Source: Nissolia schottii (lineage: Eukaryota; Streptophyta; Magnoliopsida; Fabales; Fabaceae). Taken from it: 64,000 nt of DNA. Positions 11,668 through 21,837 of the stretch are shown one piece after another. Within the stretch, counting starts at the first letter, position 1. The number at the start of each line of letters is the position of its first letter. The position numbers and the translations under genes were made by a program. The notes below the pieces were generated by a model. The model was given only the letters and a program-made list of their open reading frames with translations, searched no databases and was not told the DNA's origin. The stretch lies in the NCBI GenBank assembly GCA_003254905.1, contig QANU01099484.1, positions 2,431 through 66,430 on the forward strand. Reading direction: 5' to 3'.

Positions 11668-11757
11668 TTTAGGTTGTCTGCTCAATATCCAAGGCCCAGT
11701 CTCGTGACTTTACTTAAGGCATACTAAGTCACTTATCACTTAAACTAAACCCCGTTG
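11668..11757 (-). mobile_element. SINE copy, internally deleted
   Basis: Read on the minus strand, TTAGTTTAAGTGATAAGTG, a degraded B-box region, and a 3' end GAGCAGACAACCTAAAAG match the SINE at 1993-2141. The GC-rich central part (about 50 bp) is missing. Same family, opposite strand. Confidence 0.6.
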
Positions 11758-11865
11758 ATAATGATCTAATTCTTGAACATAATTTTTAATATTGAGTATT
11801 TATGTATAGACGTATGACCTCTCCTTGATTTAAATAAAGAAAAAATTGAGAAATGAATAAAGCGG

Positions 11866-12077
11866 TGTCTCTCTCTCTTGAAAAGGCAGAGGCTTTCTCT
11901 CTCTAACCCCCCCCCCCCCAAAAGCCATTATTAAAAGGGGTCCCCTTCCTCACTTCTCGTCATGCTATCCACTAAACACAACTTGCCTTCCCCTTCCCCT
12001 TTCCAACCTCTCTTCTCTATTCCTCCTCCTATTCTTCTTCCTTAAACTGCTCCAGTTTCCAAATTGCGAAGACAAAA
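11866..12077 (+). promoter_or_regulatory. Nudix gene promoter/leader region
   Basis: Upstream of the ATG at 12078 lie CT-repeat tracts (11868-11907), a run of 13 C (about 11911-11923), a possible TATA-like TTATTAAAAG (about 11928-11937) and a pyrimidine-rich stretch up to 12060. CT-rich leaders are common in plant genes. The exact transcription start cannot be fixed. Confidence 0.4.
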
Positions 12078-13386
12078 ATGGTGGCTTTGGTTGCCCAGGA
12101 AAGTGTTGTGGCATTGGTTTCTCGCACCGGTCGAGAGTTGCAGCGTTACAGAAAGGGCCGCCGCCAAGTTGTGGGGTTCGTCTCTCTTCCTCACCCTCTC
12201 TGTTTCTCCCATTCTGGGAAATTGGAAATTTGAAATTTGAAATTTGAAATTCTGTTCTCAGCAGAGAAAGAAAGGGAAATATAAAAAAAATAAAAAAAAA
12301 ATGGTCTTTTCATGGGGTTCTGAAACCACGGAAGGATTTTGTTCCTATTATTGTGTGGGGTTAATCGTGTTTTGTTTTGCCCTCAAGAGAAGAAAACAAA
12401 GTTTAAAGCTTTATCTTGGACTATGCGTTTCCAATTAAACTGAGAGTAAATTTCATTTCAATTGTTACTAACGCTCCAATTATTCAGATGCATACCATAC
12501 AGATACAAGATTGGGGAGAACCCTTGTTCAGACGTTTCAGATGAATTGGAAGTTCTGGTCATTAGTTCCCAGAAAGGCAAAGGGATGCTGTTTCCAAAGG
12601 TAAAAAAAAAATAGAAAAAAAAAAAATCCAAAAGCCCAGCAACAACACATTAGTCAATAATCAACACCCCAAATCACACATTATCATCACGGCTTTACTT
12701 TTTTTTTTTATTATTATTTTTTTTTCTTTCTCAGTTGTAATGATTTTGTCTGGTTGACCAAAACAAACAGGGAGGCTGGGAGCTGGACGAATCCAAAAAG
12801 GAGGCAGCTTTGCGTGAGACCATAGAGGAAGCAGGGGTGAGAGGCACTGTTGGGGTGAGTCCCCCACCCTCCAAGTTTAAGAACAAATTTGAAAGAGTCA
12901 AAATTTGCAAGCTAAAAAAAATGGGGCTTCTTTACATTTCTAACCCATTTGGTATAATTTGTATACTAAAATATGGGCGTAGTAATTTTAGACATTTAAA
13001 AAAAAAAATTAAAAAAGTCTGAAATCGCCACAGGGTGTGACGATTTCAGACTTTTTTTAAAAAAAGAAAAATTTTGTGGTCTGAAATCGTTATACAGATA
13101 GCGATTTCAAACCCAAAACATATCTCCGTAAATATTTTTGTTGGACCATAATATGAGATTAAAAAAAAAATTGGCCATTTAAATGTAAATTTCTCACAAA
13201 AAAATGTCGTTTCTTTAATATTTTTTTAAATTTGTGCAGGGTAAATTGGGAAAATGGAGCTTCAAGAGCAAAACCCATGACACATACTATGAAGGCTACA
13301 TGTTCCCTCTACTTGTTCAAGAGCAGCTAGAGCTGTGGCCAGAACAGAACGTTCGCCAGAGAACATGGGTAAGTAAGCAGCAACGA

Positions 13387-13431
<45 letters not shown>

Positions 13432-13727
13432 AGTTCTGCAATACATACACTAAAAACCATACACCATACATATACCTCGTATTTATATACATAAAATTTA
13501 TGTTTTAACTCATGTAATGTTTGTGCACTTAATGTGTACATGTAGCATTTTTGTATATATAATTTGGTAGGTTGAATCTGAATTTGGGGTGTGTTTGTGT
13601 GTAGATGAGCGTGGGTGAAGCAAGGGAAGTGTGTCAACACTGGTGGATGAAGGAGGCGCTTGACAGATTGGTAAACCGTCTAAGGCACTGCAGAGGAGAG
13701 GAGATTATGCCAAATCTCACTTGTTAA
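12078..13727 (+). CDS. NUDT17: Nudix hydrolase, NUDT17/18 type
   Basis: Five exons: 12078-12175, 12488-12599, 12771-12854, 13240-13368 and 13605-13727. All junctions are GT-AG and the frame is continuous, giving 181 aa. The N-terminus has VSRTGRELQRYRKGRRQVVG, a hallmark of the plant NUDT4/12/13/17/18/21 group. The Nudix box GX5EX7REUXEEXGU spans residues 71-93 (GGWELDE, RETIEEAGV), with the metal-binding Glu at 86, 89 and 90 present. The position usually held by a bulky aliphatic residue is Thr87, as I recall for relatives. Downstream LLVQEQLELWPEQ and WWMKEALD are also family-typical. Nudix enzymes hydrolyse nucleoside diphosphates linked to another moiety; relatives of this subgroup act on diphosphoinositol polyphosphates or dinucleotides, but the substrate here is not shown. 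Relatives are often labelled mitochondrial, yet no clear transit peptide is visible. Introns 3 and 4 carry repeat insertions. The symbol rests on remembered Arabidopsis sequences. Confidence 0.9.
12600..12770 (+). other. Nudix intron 2
   Basis: Intron from GT at 12600 to AG at 12770, rich in A and T runs. It separates LFPK from GGWELDE and so splits the protein just before the Nudix box. Introns 1 (12176-12487, phase 2), 3 (12855-13239) and 4 (13369-13604) complete the gene. Confidence 0.8.
13017..13113. repeat. Two short hairpins inside Nudix intron 3
   Basis: 13017-13051 is a perfect 11-bp stem (GTCTGAAATCG / CGATTTCAGAC) with a loop that can pair further (CCAC with GTG). 13078-13113 is a second, imperfect copy (GGTCTGAAATCG ... 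GCGATTTCAAACC). The spacer is T/A-rich. Five related units occur in an array at 34336-34592, together with similar flanking words, so this is a dispersed repeat and not a feature special to this intron. Confidence 0.65.
13389..13429. repeat. (TA)n microsatellite in Nudix intron 4
   Basis: About 20 uninterrupted AT units, starting 20 bases after the splice donor. Its right end served as target for the MITE that follows. Confidence 0.9.
13431..13553 (+). mobile_element. 227-bp MITE family, shortened copy A
   Basis: It starts GAGTTCTGC, ends GTAGCATTTTTG, and contains the family words CATACACCATACATA and ATGTTTGTGCACTTAA. Compared with the 227-bp copies it lacks about 100 bp of the right half. 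It is flanked by TATATATAA on both sides (13422-13430 and 13554-13562), a perfect 9-bp target duplication within the TA repeat. It lies in intron 4 of the Nudix gene. Confidence 0.75.
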
Positions 13728-14209
13728 TAATGAAAAAATGTAATGTCTAATAACATTTTTTTGAGTTTCTCAATCGGACGGTGCATTGAAGATCATTAGG
13801 ATCCAATGGGTTGAGCTAAAAATGATATATATAGTATTGGTAGCAGTAGATCACATACAAATTGGCAGTTCCCCCCCTAGTTTGTTTGTTTTTTCTTTTT
13901 CTTTTTCTTTTTCTTCCGTAAAACGAAGAGGACTTGAGATCTTGATTGTGCACAAATGTCTTATGTGGAAATTGATATATTGGTGGGAATTCACTGAGAC
14001 ACTCATGGAGCCGTTTCAAATGATTTTCTTTTGGGTACGGAAAAGAAGAAAAGCAATTTGCTTTTGAATTCTAAGAGGTTAGACGCTTAAACCTTCTTCC
14101 TATCGAAATTGATAGGAAGAAAAACAATTTGTTATGTTATAATTAATATAATTAGGAACTAAATATGATTAAATTTTGTATTTATAATTGACATTGAATA
14201 ATGTTAACT
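13728..14209. other. Nudix 3' flank
   Basis: Nothing coding follows the stop. AATAATGAAAAAATG just after it may serve as a weak polyadenylation context. 14095-14117 holds a small palindrome, TTCCTATCGAAATTGATAGGAA. Confidence 0.4.
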
Positions 14210-14615
14210 TTAAAATAAAAATAGATGAAAAAAATATCATAAAATATACCTTAATGCATGACACTTAGTTATGACATACTTTATTTAGTATATGTATTAT
14301 ACTTTATAATTTGATAAAACATGACTCAATTATGATAAATATGTAAAATCGGCTTAGTAAACTCAATAGATATTGCCTAACACACACAAAGTCAACTAAG
14401 TATCTAAAAAAGTTACCAAATTTATACATATTGAGATAAACTCGTAAACTCGTAGGTAGATTTTAACTCGTAAACTCGTTAGTAAAATCGAGAGTTTATA
14501 ACTTAACTCGTACGAGTTACCAAAAAAGAATTTACATGAGTGTTAACTCGTTTTGTGTAGTGAAATTGTAAACTCTTACGAGTTTACAAGTTAACTCGAG
14601 AGTTTAATAACTATG
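14210..14615. mobile_element. Degraded element with AACTCGTAAACTCG repeats
   Basis: 14440-14600 is packed with variants of TAAACTCGTAAACTCG and its complement, ending GAGAGTTTAATAACTATG. A related element in the opposite sense lies at 17025-17545 and shares the terminal word (A)TAGTTATTAAACTCTCGAG and a centre with TTATGACTTA/TATGATAAA words. Probably two copies of a hAT-like non-autonomous family. The left boundary is uncertain. Confidence 0.35.
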
Positions 14616-17024
14616 CTTGGATCTATACTTGGAATTTCATTGTTAGTAGTATATCTTGAGAACTTTTGGGTAGCAAATAAATATAAACGGATGTTCCAAA
14701 AATATAAATATAATTGTGTTGATCATACATTACTAATTTTGGAATCTTCGTCCCCCTCGTTTGTTAGTTGTTTTAAATCAAATTTTGAGATTTTGAGATA
14801 TTCGTCTATATCTAGTTTGTTTAGCTGTACCTTTTAATCAAGATAGGATGAAGATTGATAAGTAGTTCTTTTCTTGGCATTTCTTAACACATTTTCTTAA
14901 GACATTGATTTTGAAGTTGAGATTGTATCCATTTCTATATGTTGTTTAAAAAAAAAAAAAACTACTAGCTAGTATATGTTCAAAATTTATTTCCATGAAA
15001 AGAAGTATTCAAAATGTATTAAACTTTAACAAATATAACTCAAACTAGATCAGCTTGCTACGGAGGTAAGATTCTCTAGTGTTAATTTCTTTTATTCAGA
15101 GACTCGAATTTGATCTTTACTTGAACAAAGTATTAAACCACTTGAAATAACTCAACATTGATAATTTTACATGTACTTTGATAAAGTGAGGTGTGGCTCA
15201 AATTTTTGTATAGAAGTGTGAAATGGAGTAATGTTAAAAGAATGTTAGCCATCTCGTGTCGATAATTCACTTTACAAGTTATGAACGTGTAAAAAAAATG
15301 TTAAACCGATTTTTTGGTCCCTATTCTTTTGCTAGATTTTGGTTTTGATCCTTACATTATTTTTTTTTTGGTTTAGGTCTTCTTCTCCGTTAAGGAATTG
15401 GTCATTATAGTTTTTAATTTTTATTTTTCAATTTTAGTCTCTATAGTTGTTATTTTCATGAAGTTGTTAAACAAGTCATTTTAACTTAAAGAAAATAATG
15501 AGATTTGATTCTATACATGCTTTTCATCCAAATTTCTTTTTCTTTTATAGCTCAATCGATGCGAGTTAGAGAAATGTAATGAAAGTAAGAGATTTTGAAA
15601 AAGGATACTCTAAAGTGATAATCTCATTTTATTGACAAAGAGTGTAAACCTTCAATTTAGAGGGTCTAAATCCACGGGTTTCAATCGGAGATTCACATGT
15701 GACTGAAAATTTCTTAAACCTTAGAATTGATCTGAGTTACTGCTCATAACTTTGACCTTGGTGTGAGCCCAATAGCTGAAAAGATGATGGAACATGGCAG
15801 TGAGATGAGCAATGTCCATGGCTAACAGGGTTGGTACCCACAAAAGTCACTCTGACACTCAAGTCAGTGAATATGAGGTGATTAGTAGATAGAGAACGTA
15901 CCAGAGCATGTATGAAGTTCATGCATATATACTAGCTCAAGGACAGGTGGTAATCAGGCTATTAGGAGGTATTGTAACTGTAGCCAGGATCATCATGGAG
16001 ATAATTATGATTTGTGCGTATAAATGTGCCCACAAAGTCTCCTAAAAGCTATGTACGTTACATTTCCTGTAATGGTTATGCTGTTAGATATTTATTACTC
16101 TGAGCAGATTCAGAACCTTAACCTTAATTGGGTTGAGACTTCGCCATATGTCAAACCCAGATAGCTTTACTGTCATCTCGATATCCTAATGTGTATCTCA
16201 GATCCGGATTTGAGCCATAACATAAGATCTCGAGTCAATATGTGAAGTAATTAGTATGTCGAGCATATCTCGGACTCGCGAGATGATATGCATCTATCGG
16301 TCCAGGATTCACTTGTAACATAAGCCCCTGAGTCAATATGCGAAGTGAGTCACATGTTGAGTATTTGCTATGAGTTACGAGATCAACTTCCGAGTTAGTG
16401 TTGTGTTTTTTTTTTGGTATATCGGATGTCTTTTCCTTTTGTTTTGAGATTTTATTCGAGATCTTCTTCATATGAGTCAGTTCACGAACCTTGTAGAGTT
16501 ATCATGACTTTATGGGGGGAACGAGTAGTTGATTTTATAGTAATAGATGTTGCAGGCTTGTGATCTTCCAATTTTACCCCTATGAAAGCATCGTAGTTTT
16601 ACAACTCTGCCCCTGCCTCTTTACATTTCCCATGAAGGCAAAGAAAAAAGTTTTAAAACTCATTTTCATTTATTTTATCTCCGTTAACCGTTCCTCTTCT
16701 TCTTTGTTCGTTTTCTTCTTCATTTTCTCAGTTTCCTATTCTTCCTCCATTTTAGTTTCTTTGAAAGTTCAGTTGATCTTGGCGTTGATCAATGAGTGAG
16801 CTTTGCTTCTCCATCATCCGATTAACATTTTTTATTTTCAGGCATTTGAAGGTAAGCCCTCCTTCCCCTATGCCTTTGATTTGGTATTTATGTGCACATT
16901 GCCGGGAATTTGAGTTTTGGCATGAAAATTTTAGGTTTTTGTAGTAGGCTTATGAGAATATTTGAGTTTCTGGGATGTATTAGTTATCCAAGAAAAATAG
17001 GTGTCAAACTTTTAAATAATTTTG
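14616..17024. other. Intergenic DNA, origin unclear
   Basis: No gene could be supported. 16130-16470 has a different texture from its surroundings, with repeated words such as GAGTCAATATG(T/C)GAAGT and AACATAAG(A/C), and may be LTR-derived. 16560-16860 has a CT-rich, leader-like look with a possible AG acceptor near 16841, but no coding exon follows. Confidence 0.4.
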
Positions 17025-17545
17025 TAATGGTTATAAAACTTTTGAGTTAACTCTTAAACTCTTATGAGCTTACGAGTTTAGATCTCAAAATTGAGTTAAC
17101 TCACTTAGCAACTTGGATCAGAGTAAACTTGGGTGAACTCAAATAAACTTGGATAAACTCGGGATAAACTCATGAGTTAATTATTTTAGTCAAAATTTAG
17201 TCTCTCAAGCCTCAAAACACAACATTTATCAAAATGTCACTCTTAATTAGGATATTTCTAAGTAGAATATCTTAGCATCTTGACTTTTTAGGTTAATTTA
17301 TAATATTATAAAATTTTGATATGTTATTTTTTATGCGATTTTAACTTAGTTAGTGTACTCTATGACTTATGTTTACCTAATTATGACTTATATTTTGTTT
17401 TACTATAATTTTAGTATATTATATCAATGTATTATAAATATTTTTATAATAAGTAAACTATTAAGAGTTTACGAGTCAAGTTTATAATTTGAGTTTACCT
17501 ATGCTCCACTGGTTTAGGTAAACTCCCGAGTTTGACAATCTTGAT
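17025..17545. mobile_element. Second element with AAACTC-rich ends
   Basis: The left end ATGGTTATAAAACTTTTGAG and, reversed, the right end AAGATTGTCAAACTCGGGAG form a weak inverted repeat. Internal words match 14210-14615 in inverse orientation. No ORF. Confidence 0.4.
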
Positions 17546-18570
17546 TATTTGACTTCAAATTGGGCCAAATCAACCCGAAGCATGTCCCAAACCCAAATAA
17601 TGCGCGGAGTCAAATCTCATAACTCGAACACGATAAAAGAAATTTTGGGTCAGGCCGATCCGGGTCATGGCCCCCTAACTTATAGCGTGAGGCAGAGGGC
17701 GTTCGTGTTGTTCAAATATTGGACAGACAAATCAACCAACATCAAAGCAAAGACGTGATTGATGGTCATAGGGGAAGTGCCAAAAAAACTCATCCACGAC
17801 TAGGGAGCCTCTGAATTCTAAACAAATGATGATCCCACCAATTAACATTGTTGTCCACTTGTTTGTTGGTTCCTCACACCCGTCAATGGGGGCAAGACCA
17901 CGGGAGGGAAGCATGCATGCCACAAGTGCGAAGCGATTCATGGGACAAAGGGCCACGCCATTGCTGAACTGTTGTATTATCATTAATGCGTCAGAAATAA
18001 CATTTGTACTACTCTTAGAAACATAAACGTTAAAAAATATCATTTAAATATTGATTAAGAATATCGACTTAACTCCATTCTCAACTAATATTTGAGTGAC
18101 AAGTAGTTAAGGGCGTTTTTTATCATATGTTTACTCGGATTAAATAAATGGAGACGAGTAGTTCCCCTCAGGAAAAATGGTGTCGAGGTGGGAAACACAT
18201 GAGACCCACAATTAATTATTTGCAAATTATATATGGAGGAATCTAAAAGGGAACTCTTGACATATCTCAAAAGCCAACATCGATGTTCAAACTTTGAAAC
18301 CTCAGCAACCTCCTCCTTTATTGTGGATGATACGTTTTTCAGCAGGTTCAAATCAATACAATTGTGGCATGGTCCCACATTTCCCACAAAACTTGCGTAA
18401 TTGGCCCAATCTATTTAATGGACCAAATGGGCCTTCCTTCTAGGCATTTACCTTATCATAGTAGGTCGCTATGTCGTGCACAAGATATCTTGATTTTATA
18501 TCTCCACAACAAGATGGTCAGGTGATATCTTAGGATGTCAATCCGAAAATATTAAGATGCATAACGAGAT
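17546..18570. other. Intergenic DNA, no gene
   Basis: 17560-17720 and 17800-18000 are less AT-rich than the surroundings and contain short frames on both strands, none resembling a known protein. Not interpreted further. Confidence 0.4.
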
Positions 18571-18784
18571 TGTTAACAATAATTTATGTTAATGATTGTA
18601 AATGATTTGATTTGATTGATTTGATTTAATTATAATCTTTTAAATATTTGATTGATTGTAATTTGTCTTTTGACCGTTGGGTTTTCAGCCTATAAATAGG
18701 TTCACACTCTCATAATACCGTTATTTCTTGTTCTCTGTAGTCTTTGTTGTGTCCCTTTACTAGTGTTAAGCAAGATGATTAACA
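18571..18784 (+). repeat. LTR of an outer Copia-type element
   Basis: It begins TGTTAACAATAATTTATG and ends GATGATTAACA, with CCTATAAATAGG as a TATA-box context at about 18691. It is immediately followed by a degenerate initiator-tRNA PBS (TAATATCAGAGC, 18785-18796). A solo copy of the same LTR in reverse orientation is at 46131-46366. The internal region after the PBS is cut after about 60 bp by the inner element. GTTCTGCCAATTTTCTTGATG at about 18801 resembles AGTTCCGCCTAACTCTCGATG just beyond the inner element. Confidence 0.65.
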
Positions 18785-18854
18785 TAATATCAGAGCCATG
18801 GTTCTGCCAATTTTCTTGATGTTGACTTAATCTACCTCCGCGTATGCCTATCGT

Positions 18855-19180
18855 ACAAAATATAATTTTGTTTTGTAATTATTTAGAACTAATGATGGTT
18901 AGTTAGTTCAGCACCATAAGCCCTTTAACTTGTGCAGCAAGTTAACAGGTCAGTTAGAAAAGTTTGTTATTTTCAGTTAGCAATAGCTGGCACATAGTTA
19001 GTTAGATAGCTTGCAGTTCAAGCTTGTAATTAATCTGTATATATACCCTATTCTATAGCAATGAGAAATCATGAAGTATTACTCATCATTCATACTAATT
19101 TTCTCTTGTTTTCATTTCTCTTCTGCTACTGTGGCAGAACCTCAACAATGGCTTCCTGCTGCATGATTTCAGTTTTATCA
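18855..19180 (+). repeat. Inverted LTR copy (left)
   Basis: Reverse complement of 21495-21822. It starts within the LTR at ACAAAATATAATTTTG, lacking the terminal TGTTAGATATGACAA, and ends GTTTTATCA just before the PBS. TATATATACCC near 19040 is a TATA-like core promoter element. Confidence 0.9.
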
Positions 19181-19192
19181 TGGTATCAGAGC
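19181..19192 (+). other. PBS joined to integrase, inversion junction
   Basis: TGGTATCAGAGC follows the left LTR on the + strand, as a PBS should. The next bases (CATGGTAAATTCAGG) already belong to the minus-strand integrase frame, so the junction falls at or within a few bases of the PBS end. Confidence 0.85.
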
Positions 19193-21155
19193 CATGGTAA
19201 ATTCAGGTCCATTGTCAGACTGGATACTTTTAACTGTTGCCTGAAACTGATTTTCTACCAGTGCCACAAAGCTCTGCACTAAGCCTGTTGCTTCAGATTT
19301 TTGTTTCATAAAGTAAGCCCATGTGAACCGTGTGTGATCATCCACAATTGTGAGAAAGTATTTAAAACCAAATGCTGATGGAACTGAGATTGGTCCCCAA
19401 ATATCAATGTGTATTATTTCAAAAGCAAAACAAGAATGGGATACACTGGTGGGAAAAGGTAATTTTCTTTGCTTAGCATAATGACATGCATCACAAGGGG
19501 TGTTTACATCATTAGTACAATTGAGGAGAGGGATGGTAGATTTTAGGCTATCCAATTTATTATAAGATGGATGACCTAATCTAAGATGCCATAGAAGAGA
19601 ATTGTTGGCAACTAAACTATTTATACTGTGCAGTGTTGGAATCCCTGCAGGTGTTGAATCTAGGTAGTAGAGACCTTGTCTTGAGCTAGCTACACCAATC
19701 ATCTTCATAGAGGGTAAAGCCTGTATCTCACAGTTGTGTTTAGAAAAAACAAGTTTGCATGGCAAATGTGTAGTTAACTTTGAAACTGAGATAAGATTGT
19801 ATGTAAAGGCAAGGGATATATAAGACATTGGTAAGGTAAAGTTGCTTGGAGAAAAAAACATTTCCTGCAATGTTAGTGGTTACTTGTGTTCCATTAGGCA
19901 TTTTTAGAGAAATTGGTTTAATTTTTCTAAAAGAATGGAAAGAATGCAAGGAATGAGTTATGTGATCCGTTGCACCAGTGTCAAGAATCCAATTATGTGC
20001 AGTATGATATGCAGAATGATCATTGATACCTGCCGGTGGGGATAGTAGTGGCTCACTGCTTGTTACTTGGTTGGCTACTCGGTTTTGTGACTCATTAGGT
20101 TGGATCAAGGCAAGCAAGGCATTGTATTGATCTTGAGTAAATGGGAAATTGGAATTGTCACAAGTCTCCTTAAGAGACACCATGCTGCAAGAATCATCAG
20201 AATCAACATCCTCTGCAGCAGTGACATTGTTTGCAGTCTTGCCTTTATGCTTTCTTTGCATATGAGCTGGATATCCCACCTTTTTGAAGCACTCGTGCTC
20301 CAAATGTCCTGTGCCACCACAATTGTTGCAATGTTTGGAGTAGTATGAGGGGCTTCTACCCCTAGGAGGTGGTTTAGTGGCCTGATTCTTGGATCTACCC
20401 CTGGAATCTGATTGCTGTTTGGATCCAAAAGTCACAGCAGCAGCTAAAGGTCTTTCATCACAGTCCATGTTGAACTGCCTCTCTTGTTGCAGTAACAGGG
20501 ATAACACTTTGTTGATTTCAGGGACAGGTTCTAAAAGCATTATCTGAGACCTAACATTGCTATAAGTGTCATTGAGACCTCTAAGGAATCTAATGACCTG
20601 ATCATGGGCTCTATATTCTCGAATTACAGCAAGACCACAAATACATCTAGCAAGACAATGACATACCGGAATAGGTCTGAAATTTTCAAGTTCATCCCAA
20701 TAAGTCTTTAACTGGGAATAGTAAGAAGTAATAGGGGAGTCACCTTGGTGTAGGGTAAAGATTGATTCTTGAAGTTCAGCAATGCGATAAAGATCCCCTT
20801 GATGGTATCGATGCTTGAGATCTTGCCAAAGATCAGCAGCAGATTCGGTCCAAATTATGCTGGCCATAATTTCTGGGGAGAGGGAGTTTGTAATCCAGCC
20901 AAGGACAAACGTGTTGCACCGATCCCAGGCTGGAAATGTAGGATCATCTTCATCAGGTTGCAAAATTCTGCCATCAACAAACTGAAACTTGTTCTTCCCT
21001 TTCAATGCCAACCTCATTGCCCGAGCCCAGTGGTGGTAGTTTTTCTCGGTCAGAACTTGAGAAACAAGAGCAGCACCAGGGTTCTCACTGGGATGGAGGT
21101 AAAAGGGAGATAGTGGATCGCGTGAGGGATCAGCAAAGGGATTGATATTAGCCAT
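19193..21155 (-). pseudogene. Copia gag-protease-integrase (truncated)
   Basis: Translation from the ATG at 21155 gives MANINPFADPS and a gag_2/UBN2-type capsid region with NYHHWARAMRLALKGKNK. A CCHC zinc knuckle follows (CNNCGGTGHLEHEC, about 20300), then protease with the DTGA active site (WILDTGATDHI). The frame shifts near 19855 and at least once more nearby. The second frame (19178-19870) carries the pre-integrase HLRLGHPS and CDACHYAKQRKLPF zinc motif. Integrase core follows with HIDIWGP and SDNGPEF, which hold two of the three catalytic acidic residues. It then ends in the PBS of the inverted LTR, so the last integrase Glu, RT and RNase H are missing. The products would have built the particle, processed the polyprotein and integrated DNA; this copy cannot do so alone. 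Confidence 0.9.
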
Positions 21156-21485
21156 AGAACCAGAAACTTGATGCAAGAACTGGTAAAGAAAGATCAGAGA
21201 GAAGTAGCGGAAGAACAGAAGAAAGAAGACTGCACTGGTTGAAAGGTACACAATCACAGAATGAATTGAAAAGTACACATCTGCATGATCACCAAATTAA
21301 GAAATCATCAAAGGAATTCTGAAACAGCAGCAGAACCTGAGATCTCAAGGTGTATCATTCATTTCCAAGTGGAATCTCAAAGAATTTGCAAAGCAAGATC
21401 AATTAGCAAATGCAATTCCAAGAATCCGAGGGAGCAGAATTTGCAGGATGTGCCAAAACAGAAGAAAGATCGAAGCTAGCTAAAA

Positions 21486-21494
21486 CTGATACCA
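21486..21494 (-). other. Shortened PBS at right LTR
   Basis: On the minus strand TGGTATCAG follows the LTR, but the next bases are TTTTAGC and not AGC. Only nine bases of the usual initiator-tRNA complement remain. The left copy keeps all twelve. Confidence 0.7.
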
Positions 21495-21837
21495 TGATAA
21501 AACTGAAATCATGCAGCAGGAAGCCATTGTTGAGGTTCTGCCACAGCAGCAGAAGAGAAATGAAAACAAGAGAAAACTAGTATGAATGATGAGTAATACT
21601 TCATGATTTCTCATTGCTATAGAATAGGGTATATATATACAGATTAATTACAAGCTTGAACTGCAAGCTATCTAACTAACTATGTGCCAGCTATTGCTAA
21701 CTGAAAATAACAAACTTTTCTAACTGACCTGTTAACTTGCTGCACAAGTTAAAGGGCTTATGGTGCTGAACTAACTAACCATCATTAGTTCTAAATAATT
21801 ACAAAACAAAATTATATTTTGTTTGTCATATCTAACA
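21495..21837 (-). repeat. Copia 5' LTR (right)
   Basis: 343 bp, read on the minus strand from TGTTAGATATGACAA to GTTTTATCA, with TG...CA ends. The PBS and gag leader follow on the same strand, the normal order for a 5' LTR. Confidence 0.9.

Larger units (their letters stand above)
18855..21837 (-). mobile_element. Copia element with inverted LTRs
   Basis: A minus-strand Copia element has its 5' LTR at 21495-21837, PBS, gag with zinc knuckle, protease and the first half of integrase. At the left, where the rest of pol and a direct 3' LTR should be, there is instead an LTR in the opposite orientation (18855-19180) followed by its own PBS. The integrase reading frame meets this PBS at about 19193-19200. 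The two LTRs look nearly identical: I count two substitutions in about 326 aligned bases. The left LTR lacks the first 15 bases or so. RT and RNase H are absent. It sits in the leader of an older LTR element. Confidence 0.85.

Noticed and set aside
13234..13640. Open frames with Tyr-Ile repeats around 13.4 kb
   Set aside because: They are translations of the TA microsatellite running over exon 4 and intron 4. The spliced Nudix reading frame explains the exon.
16560..16860. Possible 5' exon or leader of a gene (79-codon ORF, AG acceptor)
   Set aside because: No downstream exon or protein similarity could be found within several kb.
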